NCBI RefSeq assembly: GCF_016862935.1
Contig: NZ_BONX01000010.1
Location: 124,001-188,000 of the forward strand
Direction of reading: 5' to 3'
Length of the DNA stretch: 64,000 bases
DNA from: Plantactinospora mayteni
Lineage (GTDB): Bacteria > Actinomycetota > Actinomycetes > Mycobacteriales > Micromonosporaceae
Positions 26,224 to 34,901 of the stretch are shown here, in pieces. A program made the translations under genes and the position numbers. The notes under the pieces are model-generated. The model searched no databases. It saw only the letters and a program-made list of their open reading frames with translations, and was not told the DNA's origin. How positions within the stretch are numbered: position 1 is the stretch's first letter; each line of letters starts with the position of its first letter.

Positions 26224-28362
26224 TTACTGCCGTTGCGGGGTGAGGCGTACTCGCCGTAGTAGTTGGGCGTTGAGGGCGACGACGATGGTGGAGGCGGACA
26301 TCAGTACCGCTCCGATGGCTGGGCTCAGGGTCAGTCCTGCCCAGGCCAGTATCCCGGCGGCGAGGGGGATCGCGACGATGTTGTAGCCGGCGGCCCAGGC
26401 CAGGTTCTGCAGCATCTTCCGGTACGACGCCTTGGAGAGTCGGATGACGCTGGTGACTCCTCGGGGGTCGGAGGAGGCGAGTACGACGCCGGCGGATTCG
26501 ATTGCCACGTCGGTGCCGGCGCCGATCGCGATGCCGACATCGGCGCGGGCCAGCGCCGGGGCGTCGTTGACCCCGTCGCCGACCATCGCCACTGTCAGGC
26601 CCCGGGCTTGGAGGTCGGTGACCGCCTTGTCCTTGTCGGCGGGCAGGACCTCGGCGTACACCTCGTCCACCCCTGGCCGGAAGCCGAGGTCGGCGGCGAC
26701 CGCCTCGGCGACCGGCCGGGCGTCCCCGGTGATCATGACAATCTTGTCCACTCCCTGGTCGCGTAGTTGGCTGATCGCCTGCCGGGCCTCGGGGCGGATC
26801 TCGTCCTCCAGCGCCAGCGCGCCGATCACGTCGGGGCGTCCGTCGGTGAGCCGGAGCAGGTGCAGCACCGCCGCTCCTCGCTGGGACCATTCCCCGCTGG
26901 TGGCGGTGACCTCGGCGGGCACCTGCGCGTCGAGTTCGCGCAGCAGGGTCGGGCCGCCGACGGCGTACCGGGTGCCGTCGATGCTGGCCTGTACGCCCCG
27001 GCCGGTCAGCGAGCGGAAGTCCGATGCGGACGCCGGTCCGACGGGGGCGGCGGCGGTCACGATTGCCCTGGCGAGAGGGTGTTCGCTGTCGGCCTCCACG
27101 GCTGCGGCCAGTCGTAGCACCTCGTCGGTGGTGTGGCCGGGGGCGGCGGTGACGCCGGTGACGGTGTGGGCGCCCTTGGTCAGGGTGCCGGTCTTGTCGA
27201 ACAGCACCGCCTGCACGGTACGCATCCGTTCCAGTGCGAGTCGGTCCTTGACCAGGATGCCGGCCTTGGCCGCCACCGCGGTCGACAGGGAGATCACCAG
27301 TGGGATGGCCAGCCCGAGGGCGTGCGGGCAGGCGATCACGAGCACGGTCACGGTGCGTACGACGGACTCGTCGAGGTCGCCGAGCGCCCACCAGGCCGCG
27401 AAGGTGAGTACGGCGGCGGCCATGGCGACGTAGAACAGCAGCGCGGCGAACCGGTCGGCGAGCACCTGGGCTCGGCCGCCAGCGGCCTGGGCCTGGGCGA
27501 CGAGGCGCTGGATACCGGCCAGCGCGGTGTCCTCGCCGACTGCCTCGATCCGGACCCGGATCGCCGAGTCGGTCGCGACCGTGCCGGCGACGACCCGGTC
27601 GCCGGGCGCGCGGTGGACCGGCCGGGACTCGCCGGTGATCATGGATTCGTCGAGTTCGGCCTCGCCGTCGACGATCCGTCCGTCGGCCGGTACCCGGGCA
27701 CCGGAGCGGACCAGCACCACGTCGCCGACGGTCAGGTCCGTGACCGGGACCGGCTGCACCTGGCCGTCGTCGGTGAGGCGTTCGGCGTCGTCGGGCAGCA
27801 GCGCGGCCAGGGCGGCGAGCGCGCCCCGGGCCTGACCGATGGCCTTCATCTCCTGCCAGTGCCCGAGCAGCATGATGGTGACCAGGGCGGCGAGTTCCCA
27901 CCAGAAGTCGAGGTCGAACGCGCCGAGGCTGGTGGCCAGCGAGGCGAGGTAGGCGACGGTGATCGCCATCGAGATCAGCAGCATCATCCCGGGGGCACGG
28001 TCACGCAGCTCCTGTACGCCGCCGGCCAGGAACGGCCAGCCGCCGTACCAGAAGACCACCGAGCCGAGCACCGGGCCGACCCAGGACATGCCAGGGAAGT
28101 CCAGGCTGTAGCCGAACCAATCCATCACCATGTGGCTGGTCACCACGATCGGGACCGTCAGGGCCAGGCTCAGCCAGAACTTGCGCCGGAACGTCTCCGG
28201 GTCGTGGCCGGCGTGCTTGTCATGTCCCTGGTGACCCCCATGACCGGGCGGACCGTGATCATCGTGTCGGTCGTGCCCGCCCGGTGTTCGCGTGCCGCTG
28301 TCTCCGGCGTGCCGTCCTGCGGATTCGAGGTCCGCTTGTGCTGCGTGCGTGTGGTGTCGCAT
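26224..28362 (-). CDS. copB: Copper-translocating P-type ATPase (CopB type)
   Basis: A 712-residue P1B ATPase that exports copper ions. The N terminus is His-rich (HDRHDDHGPPGHGGHQGHD, about residues 28-46) instead of carrying CxxC metal domains. The transmembrane metal motif is CPH (IACPHALGLAIPL, about residue 343), the mark of the CopB class. DKTGT phosphorylation motif near residue 388, TGES and GDGVNDAPAL are all present. I choose ATG 28362 with a perfect AAGGAGG; the open frame to 28461 crosses the CsoR-type operator. Expected to be induced by copper. Confidence 0.94.
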   Translation of the reverse strand: MRHHTHAAQADLESAGRHAGDSGTRTPGGHDRHDDHGPPGHGGHQGHDKHAGHDPETFRRKFWLSLALTVPIVVTSHMVMDWFGYSLDFPGMSWVGPVLGSVVFWYGGWPFLAGGVQELRDRAPGMMLLISMAITVAYLASLATSLGAFDLDFWWELAALVTIMLLGHWQEMKAIGQARGALAALAALLPDDAERLTDDGQVQPVPVTDLTVGDVVLVRSGARVPADGRIVDGEAELDESMITGESRPVHRAPGDRVVAGTVATDSAIRVRIEAVGEDTALAGIQRLVAQAQAAGGRAQVLADRFAALLFYVAMAAAVLTFAAWWALGDLDESVVRTVTVLVIACPHALGLAIPLVISLSTAVAAKAGILVKDRLALERMRTVQAVLFDKTGTLTKGAHTVTGVTAAPGHTTDEVLRLAAAVEADSEHPLARAIVTAAAPVGPASASDFRSLTGRGVQASIDGTRYAVGGPTLLRELDAQVPAEVTATSGEWSQRGAAVLHLLRLTDGRPDVIGALALEDEIRPEARQAISQLRDQGVDKIVMITGDARPVAEAVAADLGFRPGVDEVYAEVLPADKDKAVTDLQARGLTVAMVGDGVNDAPALARADVGIAIGAGTDVAIESAGVVLASSDPRGVTSVIRLSKASYRKMLQNLAWAAGYNIVAIPLAAGILAWAGLTLSPAIGAVLMSASTIVVALNAQLLRRVRLTPQRQ

Positions 28363-28387
28363 TTTCGAGCACCTCCTTGCCTCAAAC

Positions 28388-28406
28388 CATACCCCCCGGG
28401 GGTATG
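28388..28406. promoter_or_regulatory. CsoR-type copper operator
   Basis: CATACCCCCCGGGGGTATG is a perfect 9-1-9 palindrome of the form bound by the copper repressor CsoR. It lies 26 bases upstream of the copB start and 104 bases upstream of the divergent DUF6153 gene, so it could control both. No csoR gene is in the window. Confidence 0.88.
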
Positions 28407-28509
28407 TTGGCAAAGTTTGATCTCCGTGACGCGACCCACACCTTCCTGACGCCGCGTGCACCCGGGTGGGCGGACCAAGTGGCCGCCGCAGGATCCTCCG
28501 GTGGCTAAC

Positions 28510-28986
28510 ATGACGTTGATGACCGCCGCCATTCGCGTCCAGCTCCGCCGATCACTCGCGGTGATCCGCGTGGTGGCGGTACTGGCCGGGCTCGTCGGGC
28601 TGATCTTCATGCATCAACTCGTCGGTACCCCGATCGCGGACGGTCATCACTCGTCGCCTGTCGCCGTCGAGGAGACGGAGGGTTCCGGGCACCAGAATCT
28701 GGCGGGTCTGGACCCTCCGAGCGCTGTGCTTGCCGGGTCGGACACACACTGTCCGCCCGACGATCCCCACTGCCCTGGGCTGCCGCACGGGCACCCGGGG
28801 CAGGTATGCCAGGTCACCGCGCCGAGTCACGGGCCGGCCGCGTCGGTGCCGGCCTTCCTCCCGGTCCCTGGCCCGCTGCCGGCGCTGGTAGCCGTGTCGT
28901 CTCCACAGACAGCGGCGAACGAGGCCGCCGAAGGCAGCGGCTGCGGTCCTCCGTCGCTGGCCGGACTCTCCATCTGGCGCATCTAG
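28510..28986 (+). CDS. DUF6153-like membrane protein
   Basis: A 158-residue protein with a basic N terminus, one strong membrane helix (VIRVVAVLAGLVGLIFMHQL, about residues 17-36) and an extracytoplasmic region rich in His, Pro and Cys (SDTHCPPDDPHCPGLPHGHP). This matches my memory of the DUF6153 family found beside DUF305 genes in actinobacterial metal clusters. The His/Cys cluster suggests metal contact. The start at 28510 (MTLMTAAIRVQLRRSL) places the helix correctly; an in-frame ATG at 28456 would add 18 unlikely residues. Divergent from copB across the CsoR operator. Confidence 0.72.
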   Translation: MTLMTAAIRVQLRRSLAVIRVVAVLAGLVGLIFMHQLVGTPIADGHHSSPVAVEETEGSGHQNLAGLDPPSAVLAGSDTHCPPDDPHCPGLPHGHPGQVCQVTAPSHGPAASVPAFLPVPGPLPALVAVSSPQTAANEAAEGSGCGPPSLAGLSIWRI

Positions 28987-29084
28987 GCCGACTCCCGGCC
29001 CGGTAACCGATCCCACCTGGTCACCACGTGGGACGTCGGGCATCCCGTCATGACTATGAACGGCTATCAGGGAGTCGACAACCC

Positions 29085-29726
29085 ATGCGCGTCAACCGAC
29101 CCATCGTTCGATCTGTCGTACTGACGGCCGCCGCGATCGGCGCCGTCGCCATCACCGCCGCCTGCGGCGGCAGCGGACACGGCAGCGGCCACACCACCGA
29201 ACAGCCGGCCGCCAACCCGACCAGCGCACCGGCCTCCACGGCCGGGCACAACCAGGCGGACATCGCCTTCGCCCAGGGCATGATCCCGCACCACCAGCAG
29301 GCCGTGCAGATGGCCGAACTAGCGGAAAGCCGGGCCAGCGATCCGCAGGTCAAGTCCCTGGCCAGCAAGATCAAGGCAGCTCAGCAGCCAGAGATCGACC
29401 AGATGACCGCCTGGCTGCGGGAGTGGGGCATGCCGACGGCGCCTCCGTCCACGGGCGGGCACACCACGCACGGCAGCGCTCCCGGCGGCGCCACGCCAGG
29501 AATGATGACCGACCAGGACATGGCCGCCATGGAACGGGCCACCGGCAACGAGTTCGACCGGATGTTCCTGGAGATGATGATCCGCCACCACCAGGGCGCG
29601 GTGCAGATGGCCACCACCGAGACGGCCCAGGGCCAGAACCCGGCGGCGAAACGCCTCGCGGAGAAGATCAACGCAGACCAGACAGCGGAGATCAGCCAGA
29701 TGCAGAACCTGCTCAACAACCGGTAG
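29085..29726 (+). CDS. DUF305 lipoprotein
   Basis: A 213-residue predicted lipoprotein with signal and lipobox (AVAITAAC, Cys near residue 27) and a Gly/His linker. Two DUF305 halves each carry the family motif: MIPHHQQAVQMAELA and MIRHHQGAVQMATTE. DUF305 proteins are ferritin-like four-helix bundles, often in copper-response regions, and the paired His residues may bind metal. It follows the DUF6153 gene by 98 bases on the same strand. A 20-bp hairpin ends the unit at 29806-29851. Function of the family is not established. Confidence 0.9.
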   Translation: MRVNRPIVRSVVLTAAAIGAVAITAACGGSGHGSGHTTEQPAANPTSAPASTAGHNQADIAFAQGMIPHHQQAVQMAELAESRASDPQVKSLASKIKAAQQPEIDQMTAWLREWGMPTAPPSTGGHTTHGSAPGGATPGMMTDQDMAAMERATGNEFDRMFLEMMIRHHQGAVQMATTETAQGQNPAAKRLAEKINADQTAEISQMQNLLNNR

Positions 29727-29805
29727 AGCAGCACGGTCCGGCGCGTCGGTTCGCGGCGCGCCGGACCACCACACGTCGGCCGCACCCTGCCGCCGCTGCC
29801 TACTC

Positions 29806-29851
29806 GACGAGGGGTGTCCCGGCACCAGTTCGTGCCGGGACACCCCTCGTC
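29806..29851. terminator. Perfect 20-bp hairpin, bidirectional terminator
   Basis: Arms 29806-29825 and 29832-29851 are exact complements around a 6-nt loop (left arm gacgaggggtgtcccggcac). It lies between the DUF305 gene and the convergent MFS remnant. It is the longest uninterrupted stem I found in the window. Confidence 0.88.
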
Positions 29852-29857
29852 CGCCGG

Positions 29858-30117
29858 TTAGAGGACAACCTTGTCCGGGACGGCATCCCCGGGCACGCCA
29901 CCACGGCGCCCACTCGTCGCCGTGGGCCGGCCGGTGCGGAGCGTGAGCGCGGCGAGCAGCGCCCCCGCGCCGGCGATCGCGGCCGCGCCGAGGAACGCGG
30001 CCGAGAACCCGTCGGTCAGCGCGGGCAGGTCACCGAGTTGCTCGGCGCCGTACGAGGCGGCCACCGCGGTCATCGCGGCCAGACCGAGCGCGGAGCCGAC
30101 CTGGTAGCTGGTCCCTG
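29858..30117 (-). pseudogene. C-terminal remnant of an MFS transporter
   Basis: The minus-strand frame reads TSYQVGSALGLAAMTAVAAS and then two hydrophobic stretches (AAFLGAAAIAGAGALLAALTL) typical of the last helices of DHA2-type MFS exporters, ending in a normal stop at 29858. Nothing resembling the preceding 350-400 residues exists upstream; similarity stops near 30117. The gene is 5'-truncated and should be inactive. The junction abuts an unrelated, well-formed translation start at 30147. Confidence 0.72.
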
Positions 30118-30147
30118 GCCTGGCTCCGTCTCACAGCTGGCACACAT
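30070..30147 (-). pseudogene. Orphan gene head fused to MFS remnant
   Basis: ATG at 30147 follows a perfect AGGAGG (30154-30159) with a 6-base spacer. Upstream is a TATATA-like box and the GC element ctaccccgtaggggg (30168-30182), which loosely resembles a CsoR site. The frame begins MCASCETEPGQ and stops after 25 codons because it enters the MFS remnant out of frame. This looks like the 5' end of a deleted gene, perhaps metal-related given MCASC, joined to the MFS tail by a deletion. It could also be a real tiny Cys peptide. Confidence 0.4.
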
Positions 30148-30417
30148 CACAAGCCTCCTATATACGGCTACCCCGTAGGGGGGACGGAGATTCCTCGACT
30201 ACGCCACGCCCCGTTCCGGCCTTCGCCATCGGTATCACCGGGATCACGTCTTCTGACAAGTGTCCGCCGTCGCCGAATCGAGGCACCCGAACCGAATAAC
30301 GGAAGTGCGATGACTCACATCATCGGTGCAATTGTTTGGCAGCCGAAAGGCGCTCCTCGTAGCGTCGTCGCCGCCCGGTTCGGTTGTCAGTCATTCATCA
30401 ATGATGTCGAGTCGGGC

Positions 30418-30537
30418 CCGCCTAATCGCCAACAGGCGAGCCGGGGACCCATCGCACCTCGGGGTGAATCCGACGGCCTAGCAGCCAGGTAGGGCAGATC
30501 TTCCCCGCCCGAACCCGTCAGCTAACCCGGTAGGCGG
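30418..30537 (+). promoter_or_regulatory. ydaO-type c-di-AMP riboswitch
   Basis: The conserved blocks of the ydaO/yuaA aptamer appear in order: cctaatcgcc, gccggggaccc, cggggtgaatcc, ggtaggg and cgaacccgtcagctaacccg. A P1 stem closes ccgcct (30418-30423) with aggcgg (30532-30537). It ends 21 bases before the GTG of a secreted C39-like peptidase. In actinobacteria this riboswitch controls cell-wall hydrolase genes, usually switching them off when c-di-AMP is high. The expression platform may be the nearby ribosome site. The bases from 30184 to 30417 show no gene. Confidence 0.88.
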
Positions 30538-30557
30538 CACGGGAAGGAGACAACACG

Positions 30558-31349
30558 GTGCCCGAAGAACCATTCCGCAATCTGTTCCGACCTGGCGCAC
30601 GTCGCCGGGTGCAGAAGGTGGCTCTACTGTCCGCCGCCGTCGTGACGGCCGCATCGGCCGCGACGGCTGGGGCGCTGCTCAACCAGCCGTCCACTCCAGC
30701 GGACACCGGCAGCACCACGGCCGCTTCACTCATTCCGCCCGCTGCCGCCCCCAACCCAGACACCGACACGTCCGCCAGCCCCAGTTCCGGCCCGCAGGCG
30801 ACCAGTGAGAAGCCGCAGCCGGCCGAGCCGAAAGCTCCCGCGGAGAAAACGCTCGACGTCTCGTTCGAATACCAGCCCAACTTCTACTACTGCGGGCCCG
30901 CCGCCGTACGCAACGCCCTGAGCGCCCGCGGGATCGATGTGAGCCAGGACGAACTCGCCCGAGGTCTGCGGACCACGGTCAACGGAACCGACTCCGCCGA
31001 GGACACGACCCGCGTCCTGAACGATGTGGTCGGCAGCGACCGGTACCGCACCAGCGTGATCCCTGGCGAGGACGCCACACCCGCACAGATGGACCGGCTC
31101 CAGGCCGACGTGGTGCGGGCCATCAGCAGCGGCTACTCCGTCGTGGCGAACATCGTCGGCGGCGAGACCGACGCCGACGGGACGTGGCACGACTTCCCGG
31201 GCGGCCACTACATCGCGCTCGTCGGCTACAGCGATGACGGCCGCATGGTGAAGGTGTCGGACTCCTCCGGGATGTTCGGCCCCGCCAGCTACTGGATGAG
31301 CACGATCAACATGGCGAACTGGATCGGGACACGCGGCTACTCCGCCTGA
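30558..31349 (+). CDS. Secreted C39-like cysteine peptidase
   Basis: A 263-residue protein with a membrane or signal helix (VALLSAAVVTAASAATAGAL, about residues 21-40), a Pro/Ser/Thr linker and a C39-like papain-fold domain. The catalytic residues are Cys112 (YYCGPAAVRNAL), His217 (GGHYIALVGY) and Asp235 (VSDSSG). It probably cleaves a peptide substrate at the cell surface, possibly in cell-wall remodelling. GTG start with GGAAGGAG upstream. Control by the c-di-AMP riboswitch just upstream supports an envelope role. A hairpin at 31408 ends the unit. Confidence 0.9.
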   Translation: MPEEPFRNLFRPGARRRVQKVALLSAAVVTAASAATAGALLNQPSTPADTGSTTAASLIPPAAAPNPDTDTSASPSSGPQATSEKPQPAEPKAPAEKTLDVSFEYQPNFYYCGPAAVRNALSARGIDVSQDELARGLRTTVNGTDSAEDTTRVLNDVVGSDRYRTSVIPGEDATPAQMDRLQADVVRAISSGYSVVANIVGGETDADGTWHDFPGGHYIALVGYSDDGRMVKVSDSSGMFGPASYWMSTINMANWIGTRGYSA

Positions 31350-31407
31350 CAGCACCAATCCCCGGCTTCGCCATCAGCACGGACAACAGCACAGGCCAGG
31401 TAGTGGT

Positions 31408-31443
31408 GCCGGTGGGCCGGGTCAACTGGACCCGCCCACCGGC
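31408..31443. terminator. Hairpin between C39 and ilvX-like genes
   Basis: gccggtggg (31408-31416) pairs with 31435-31443 and cgggtc (31418-31423) with 31429-31434, with one bulged base and a 5-nt loop. It lies between convergent genes. Downstream, 31535-31620 holds several imperfect copies of gcgggatggtcg reaching the ilvX stop, with no other feature. Confidence 0.65.
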
Positions 31444-31601
31444 AATCCCGCGTGATCAGCCACCCCGCAGGCTGTGCTCGTCGCAGTCGGGGGTCAGCCG
31501 AACCCGCAGGTGGCTGCCGTGTCCTCGGTAGCGGGCGGCATGGTCGGGCCACGGGCGGGATGGTCGGCCCGATCGGGCCATCGGCGGGATGGTCGCCCAG
31601 G

Positions 31602-33170
31602 TCAGGCCACGGGCGGGATGACCGCCTCGATCAGGTGCGGGCCGGGCTCGGCGACGGCTCGGGCGAACTGCTCGGCCAGTTCCTCGGCGGTGCTGGCCCG
31701 GCTCCCGGGCACGCCGAACGCGCGGGCGAGCCCGACGAAGTCGATGTCGGGGCCGGTGAGGTCCAGCAGCCGGTTGGTGTGCGGGTCCGACGCCCCCGCT
31801 CCGAGGTGCTGCCACTCCTCTCGCAGGATCGCGTAGGAGCGGTTGTTCAGGATCACGTTGGTGATGTCCAGGTTCTCCCGGGCCTGGGTCCACAGCGCGG
31901 ACAGGGTGTAGATGGCGCAGCCGTCGGCTTCGAGCGCGATCACCGGCCGATCCGGGGCGGCGACGGCGGCGCCGACGGCCAGCGGCAGGCCCTCGCCCAT
32001 CGCACCGCCGCACATCGCCAGGACGTCGTGCCGGGGTGCGCCGGCGGTCGCCGCCGACAATCCGATGCCGGAGCTGATCGTCTCGTCCACCACGATCGCG
32101 CGTTCGGGCAGCAGTGCCCCGATCACCGCCGGCCAGGTGTCGACGGTGAGCGGCCCGGACGGCATCGCCGGACGGCCCGCCGCGGTCACCACCGGTTCAC
32201 GGTCGGGAGCGACCAGGTCGGCCAGCGCGGTCAGTGCGGCGACCGCGTCCTGGCCGACCTCGGCGAGGACGTGCGTCTGCGCGCCGTCCGGTACGAGGCG
32301 GCTCGGCTTGTCGGGGTAGGCGAAGAAGGCCACCGGTACGGAGGTGCCGGCGACGATCACGTGTCGTACCCCGTCGAGTTGCCGCAGGACCTGGTCGGGA
32401 TAGAAGCCGAGCCGGGGGAACGACGGCAGTCCCGCCCCGTGTTCCAGCCGACTGGAATAGGTCTCCAACAGGACCCGGGTACCGGTCCCGGCGGCGATCC
32501 GGCTCGCCGCGCACAGTCCGGCCTCCCGGCCCAGCGGACCGCCGATGACCAGCGCCGACGGTTCTCCGCTGCACAGCACCCCGGCGACCTGCTCGATCAG
32601 CCTCGGGGCGACCGGCGGTACGGGTCGGATCGGCGTCGCCGGTCGGTTCCCGTCGCCGTCGGCGGCGACACCGTCGGACCAGGACACGTCCGCCGGCATG
32701 ATCAGGGTGGCGATCTGGCCCGGTGGTTCGAGCGCTTCCGCGAGCGCCGACACCGCGTCCTGGCGTACCGCGGCGACGTTCGCCGGTCGGCGGACCGGTC
32801 CCCGCAGCGAACGGGCCACGGTCTCGATGTCCGACTCCAGGGGCGGGTCGTACGGCTTGTGGTAGGTCGGGTGGTCGCCGACGATGTTCACGATCGGCGT
32901 GTTGGCCCGACGGGCGTTGTGCAGGTTCGACAGGCCGTGGCCGAGGCCCGGCCCGAGATGCAGCAGCGTCGCGGCGGGCTTGCCCGCGATCCGCGCGTAC
33001 CCGTCCGCCGCACCGGTGGCCACGCCCTCGAACAGACCGAGTACGGCACGCATCCGGGGCACCTTGTCCAGTGCACCGACCAGGTGCAGTTCGGTCGTAC
33101 CCGGGTTGCTGAAACAGACCTCGACCCCGGCATCGGCGAGGGTACGCAGCAGCGACTCCGCCCCGTTCAC
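31602..33170 (-). CDS. Thiamine-diphosphate enzyme, IlvX-like (acetolactate synthase family)
   Basis: A 522-residue ThDP enzyme of the acetolactate synthase/benzoylformate decarboxylase superfamily. It begins VNGAESLLRTLADAGVEVCF. The catalytic Glu is in GLFEGVATGAADGYAR (Glu48). The ThDP motif near residue 412 reads LEADGCAIYT and ends ILNNRSYAI, so the first Gly of the usual GDG is Ala, as in IlvX (Rv3509c). I choose GTG 33170 (GTG 33173 adjacent) behind GGAGGGGG; ATG 33257 would add a basic extension. True acetolactate synthesis is doubtful; substrate unknown. Confidence 0.88.
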   Translation of the reverse strand: MNGAESLLRTLADAGVEVCFSNPGTTELHLVGALDKVPRMRAVLGLFEGVATGAADGYARIAGKPAATLLHLGPGLGHGLSNLHNARRANTPIVNIVGDHPTYHKPYDPPLESDIETVARSLRGPVRRPANVAAVRQDAVSALAEALEPPGQIATLIMPADVSWSDGVAADGDGNRPATPIRPVPPVAPRLIEQVAGVLCSGEPSALVIGGPLGREAGLCAASRIAAGTGTRVLLETYSSRLEHGAGLPSFPRLGFYPDQVLRQLDGVRHVIVAGTSVPVAFFAYPDKPSRLVPDGAQTHVLAEVGQDAVAALTALADLVAPDREPVVTAAGRPAMPSGPLTVDTWPAVIGALLPERAIVVDETISSGIGLSAATAGAPRHDVLAMCGGAMGEGLPLAVGAAVAAPDRPVIALEADGCAIYTLSALWTQARENLDITNVILNNRSYAILREEWQHLGAGASDPHTNRLLDLTGPDIDFVGLARAFGVPGSRASTAEELAEQFARAVAEPGPHLIEAVIPPVA

Positions 33171-33325
33171 CACCGCCACCCCCTCCGACCCCGCCGCCGC
33201 CCTGGCGGCAGCCCGGCGGTGGCGGAAGACTCCTAGCAGCAGGCTAACCGCCCGCATAGGGTCGTTTCCGGACATCCGGAGGATCCACGGCTCACCTCGT
33301 GACCCACCACCGGCCCGGACCGTCG

Positions 33326-34105
33326 TTAGTCGCTCGTCCCGACGACGGTGAGTGCGGCCCGGCGCGATCCGGTCCGCCCCACGCCCGGTGGTGCCGCGAC
33401 AGCCGGGCCGCCCGACGGCGGGACCACTCCGGCGGACGACACCCTGCCCGTCCGGCTCGACCCGTCGCCGGGCAGCCAGACCCGGATCTCCTTGGGGCGG
33501 GCCGCCGCGCCACGGCCCCGGGCGGAGATCGTCACCTCCCGGCGGCGCAACCTGCCCCGGCCCTGCCCCAGCCCCTCCCAGGCACCCCGGATCACCTGGA
33601 GCGTCACGTCGGCACCGGCCCAGCGGCCGTACGGGACGAGCACGCTGCCGCGCTGCCGGGCCCGGGCGGCCAGTCGGCCGACCACCGAGGCGGAGACCGT
33701 GCCGGGCACCGCCGCGACCACGACGTCGACCCCGTCGATCAGCGCGGCGACCACGGTCGCCCACTCCGGGCCGGGGTGGGGGACGAGGGCGAGCCTGCCC
33801 AGCTCGATGCCGAGGTCGGCGGCGGCTGCCGCACCGAGGGTCGGCACTCCGACCACGGCACACCACGAGCCGGCCCGGGACGCCTCGGCGAGCAGCGCCA
33901 GCATCAGCGAGGTGCTGCCGCTCCGGGCCGGATGCCCGAGACCGACCGCGACGGTGCTGCCCCGCCGCAGTCCCCGGTTGGGCAGCAGCCCGGCCAGCTC
34001 TGGGAGTACCGGCAGCAGTTGGTGTGCGCCGGTCGGGTCGGAGCCGCTCGCCGGGCGTACCAGCTCCGCCAGGGCGGTGGAACCGACGACCATCCGCCCC
34101 GCCAT
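33326..34105 (-). CDS. imuA: ImuA-like RecA-fold mutasome protein
   Basis: A 259-residue protein resembling actinobacterial ImuA' (Rv3395c type), a degenerate RecA-like partner of ImuB and DnaE2 that helps the mutasome work on damaged DNA. The RecA-like core is LPNRGLRRGSTVAVGLGH, but no intact Walker A GxxxxGK[TS] is present. A Pro/Gly-rich tail ends the protein. The HEPN gene lies 148 bases upstream on the same strand. In relatives imuA usually directly precedes imuB; here imuB is 7 kb further along the strand. Assignment rests on core pattern and linkage. Confidence 0.72.
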   Translation of the reverse strand: MAGRMVVGSTALAELVRPASGSDPTGAHQLLPVLPELAGLLPNRGLRRGSTVAVGLGHPARSGSTSLMLALLAEASRAGSWCAVVGVPTLGAAAAADLGIELGRLALVPHPGPEWATVVAALIDGVDVVVAAVPGTVSASVVGRLAARARQRGSVLVPYGRWAGADVTLQVIRGAWEGLGQGRGRLRRREVTISARGRGAAARPKEIRVWLPGDGSSRTGRVSSAGVVPPSGGPAVAAPPGVGRTGSRRAALTVVGTSD

Positions 34106-34253
34106 CTCGACCCCTGCTCCCCGCGTGTTTCCCTTGCCGCCTGCGACCTGTCCATCGTGCGCGACCTCGGCCGGACCGGCCCTCCGACCTCCGGGAGCCG
34201 GGCGCCCTGAGCTGCTGTTACGTCGTCTGCCCTGTCGATCCGTGCGACAGCGG

Positions 34254-34703
34254 TCAGGCGGCGATCCCGTCGAGGACGGGCTGGTGCGCCACCCCGAGCG
34301 CCACCTCGATCACCGCGACGAACTGTTCGGCCGCGCGGAGCAGGTCGTCGGCCTCCCGGGCGCTCACCACCCGGGGGATGCCCGCCTCGGCGGCGGCCCG
34401 CTTGGTGGCGCCGGTGGCGAAGTAGGTGGCCCACTCCCCCAACTCCGGGGCGACGACCACCAGCAGCGCCCAGACACTGGTGACCCGGTTTCGGCGGGTG
34501 GGTGCGGGACGGGCCCGGGCGGCGAGCATCGCCGCGGCGGCCCGCAGCGCGGCCAGGTGTGCGGCGGCGTACCGCAGGCCGTCGGGGCGGGTCTCGGCGG
34601 CCTCCGCCAGCCCCATCCGGGCGATCGTCAGTAGTTGGGCCGGGGTGCGGTGCGGCAGCACGTGCGACGGCACCGTCGGCGCCTGAGCCTGGCTGGTCGG
34701 CAT
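34254..34703 (-). CDS. SAV_6107-type HEPN domain protein
   Basis: A 149-residue, all-helical protein matching the SAV_6107 HEPN family known beside mutasome genes in actinobacteria (PAQLLTIARMGLAEAAETRP, ATYFATGATKRAAAEAG). HEPN domains can be ribonucleases with an Rx4-6H motif; I do not see a clear one, so nucleic-acid binding is as likely. ATG 34703 has GGAGGAG upstream. A LexA box 380 bases upstream could control it through a long leader. Linkage to imuA suggests a role in the DNA-damage response. Confidence 0.82.
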   Translation of the reverse strand: MPTSQAQAPTVPSHVLPHRTPAQLLTIARMGLAEAAETRPDGLRYAAAHLAALRAAAAMLAARARPAPTRRNRVTSVWALLVVVAPELGEWATYFATGATKRAAAEAGIPRVVSAREADDLLRAAEQFVAVIEVALGVAHQPVLDGIAA

Positions 34704-34901
34704 GGGACTGTCTCCTCCGCGTCAACCCATTCACCGCGTCGCCGTTGTCGGCCGGAACACCACACTGGTCAGGGCCAGCGCGGCGGCCGAGGGCGACGCA
34801 CCACGTCGAACTGGCCGGCTGCGGAGGAAGACGCACCGGTCTGTGGCCGGCCGGATGTGGACGCTTCCCCACACCACACCCGGCCGGCCGAACCGGCGGG
34901 T

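Noticed and set aside
26224-33170. Integrated mobile element carrying the copper block
   Set aside because: No integrase, transposase, tRNA target or flanking repeats were found, so transfer is possible but not demonstrated.
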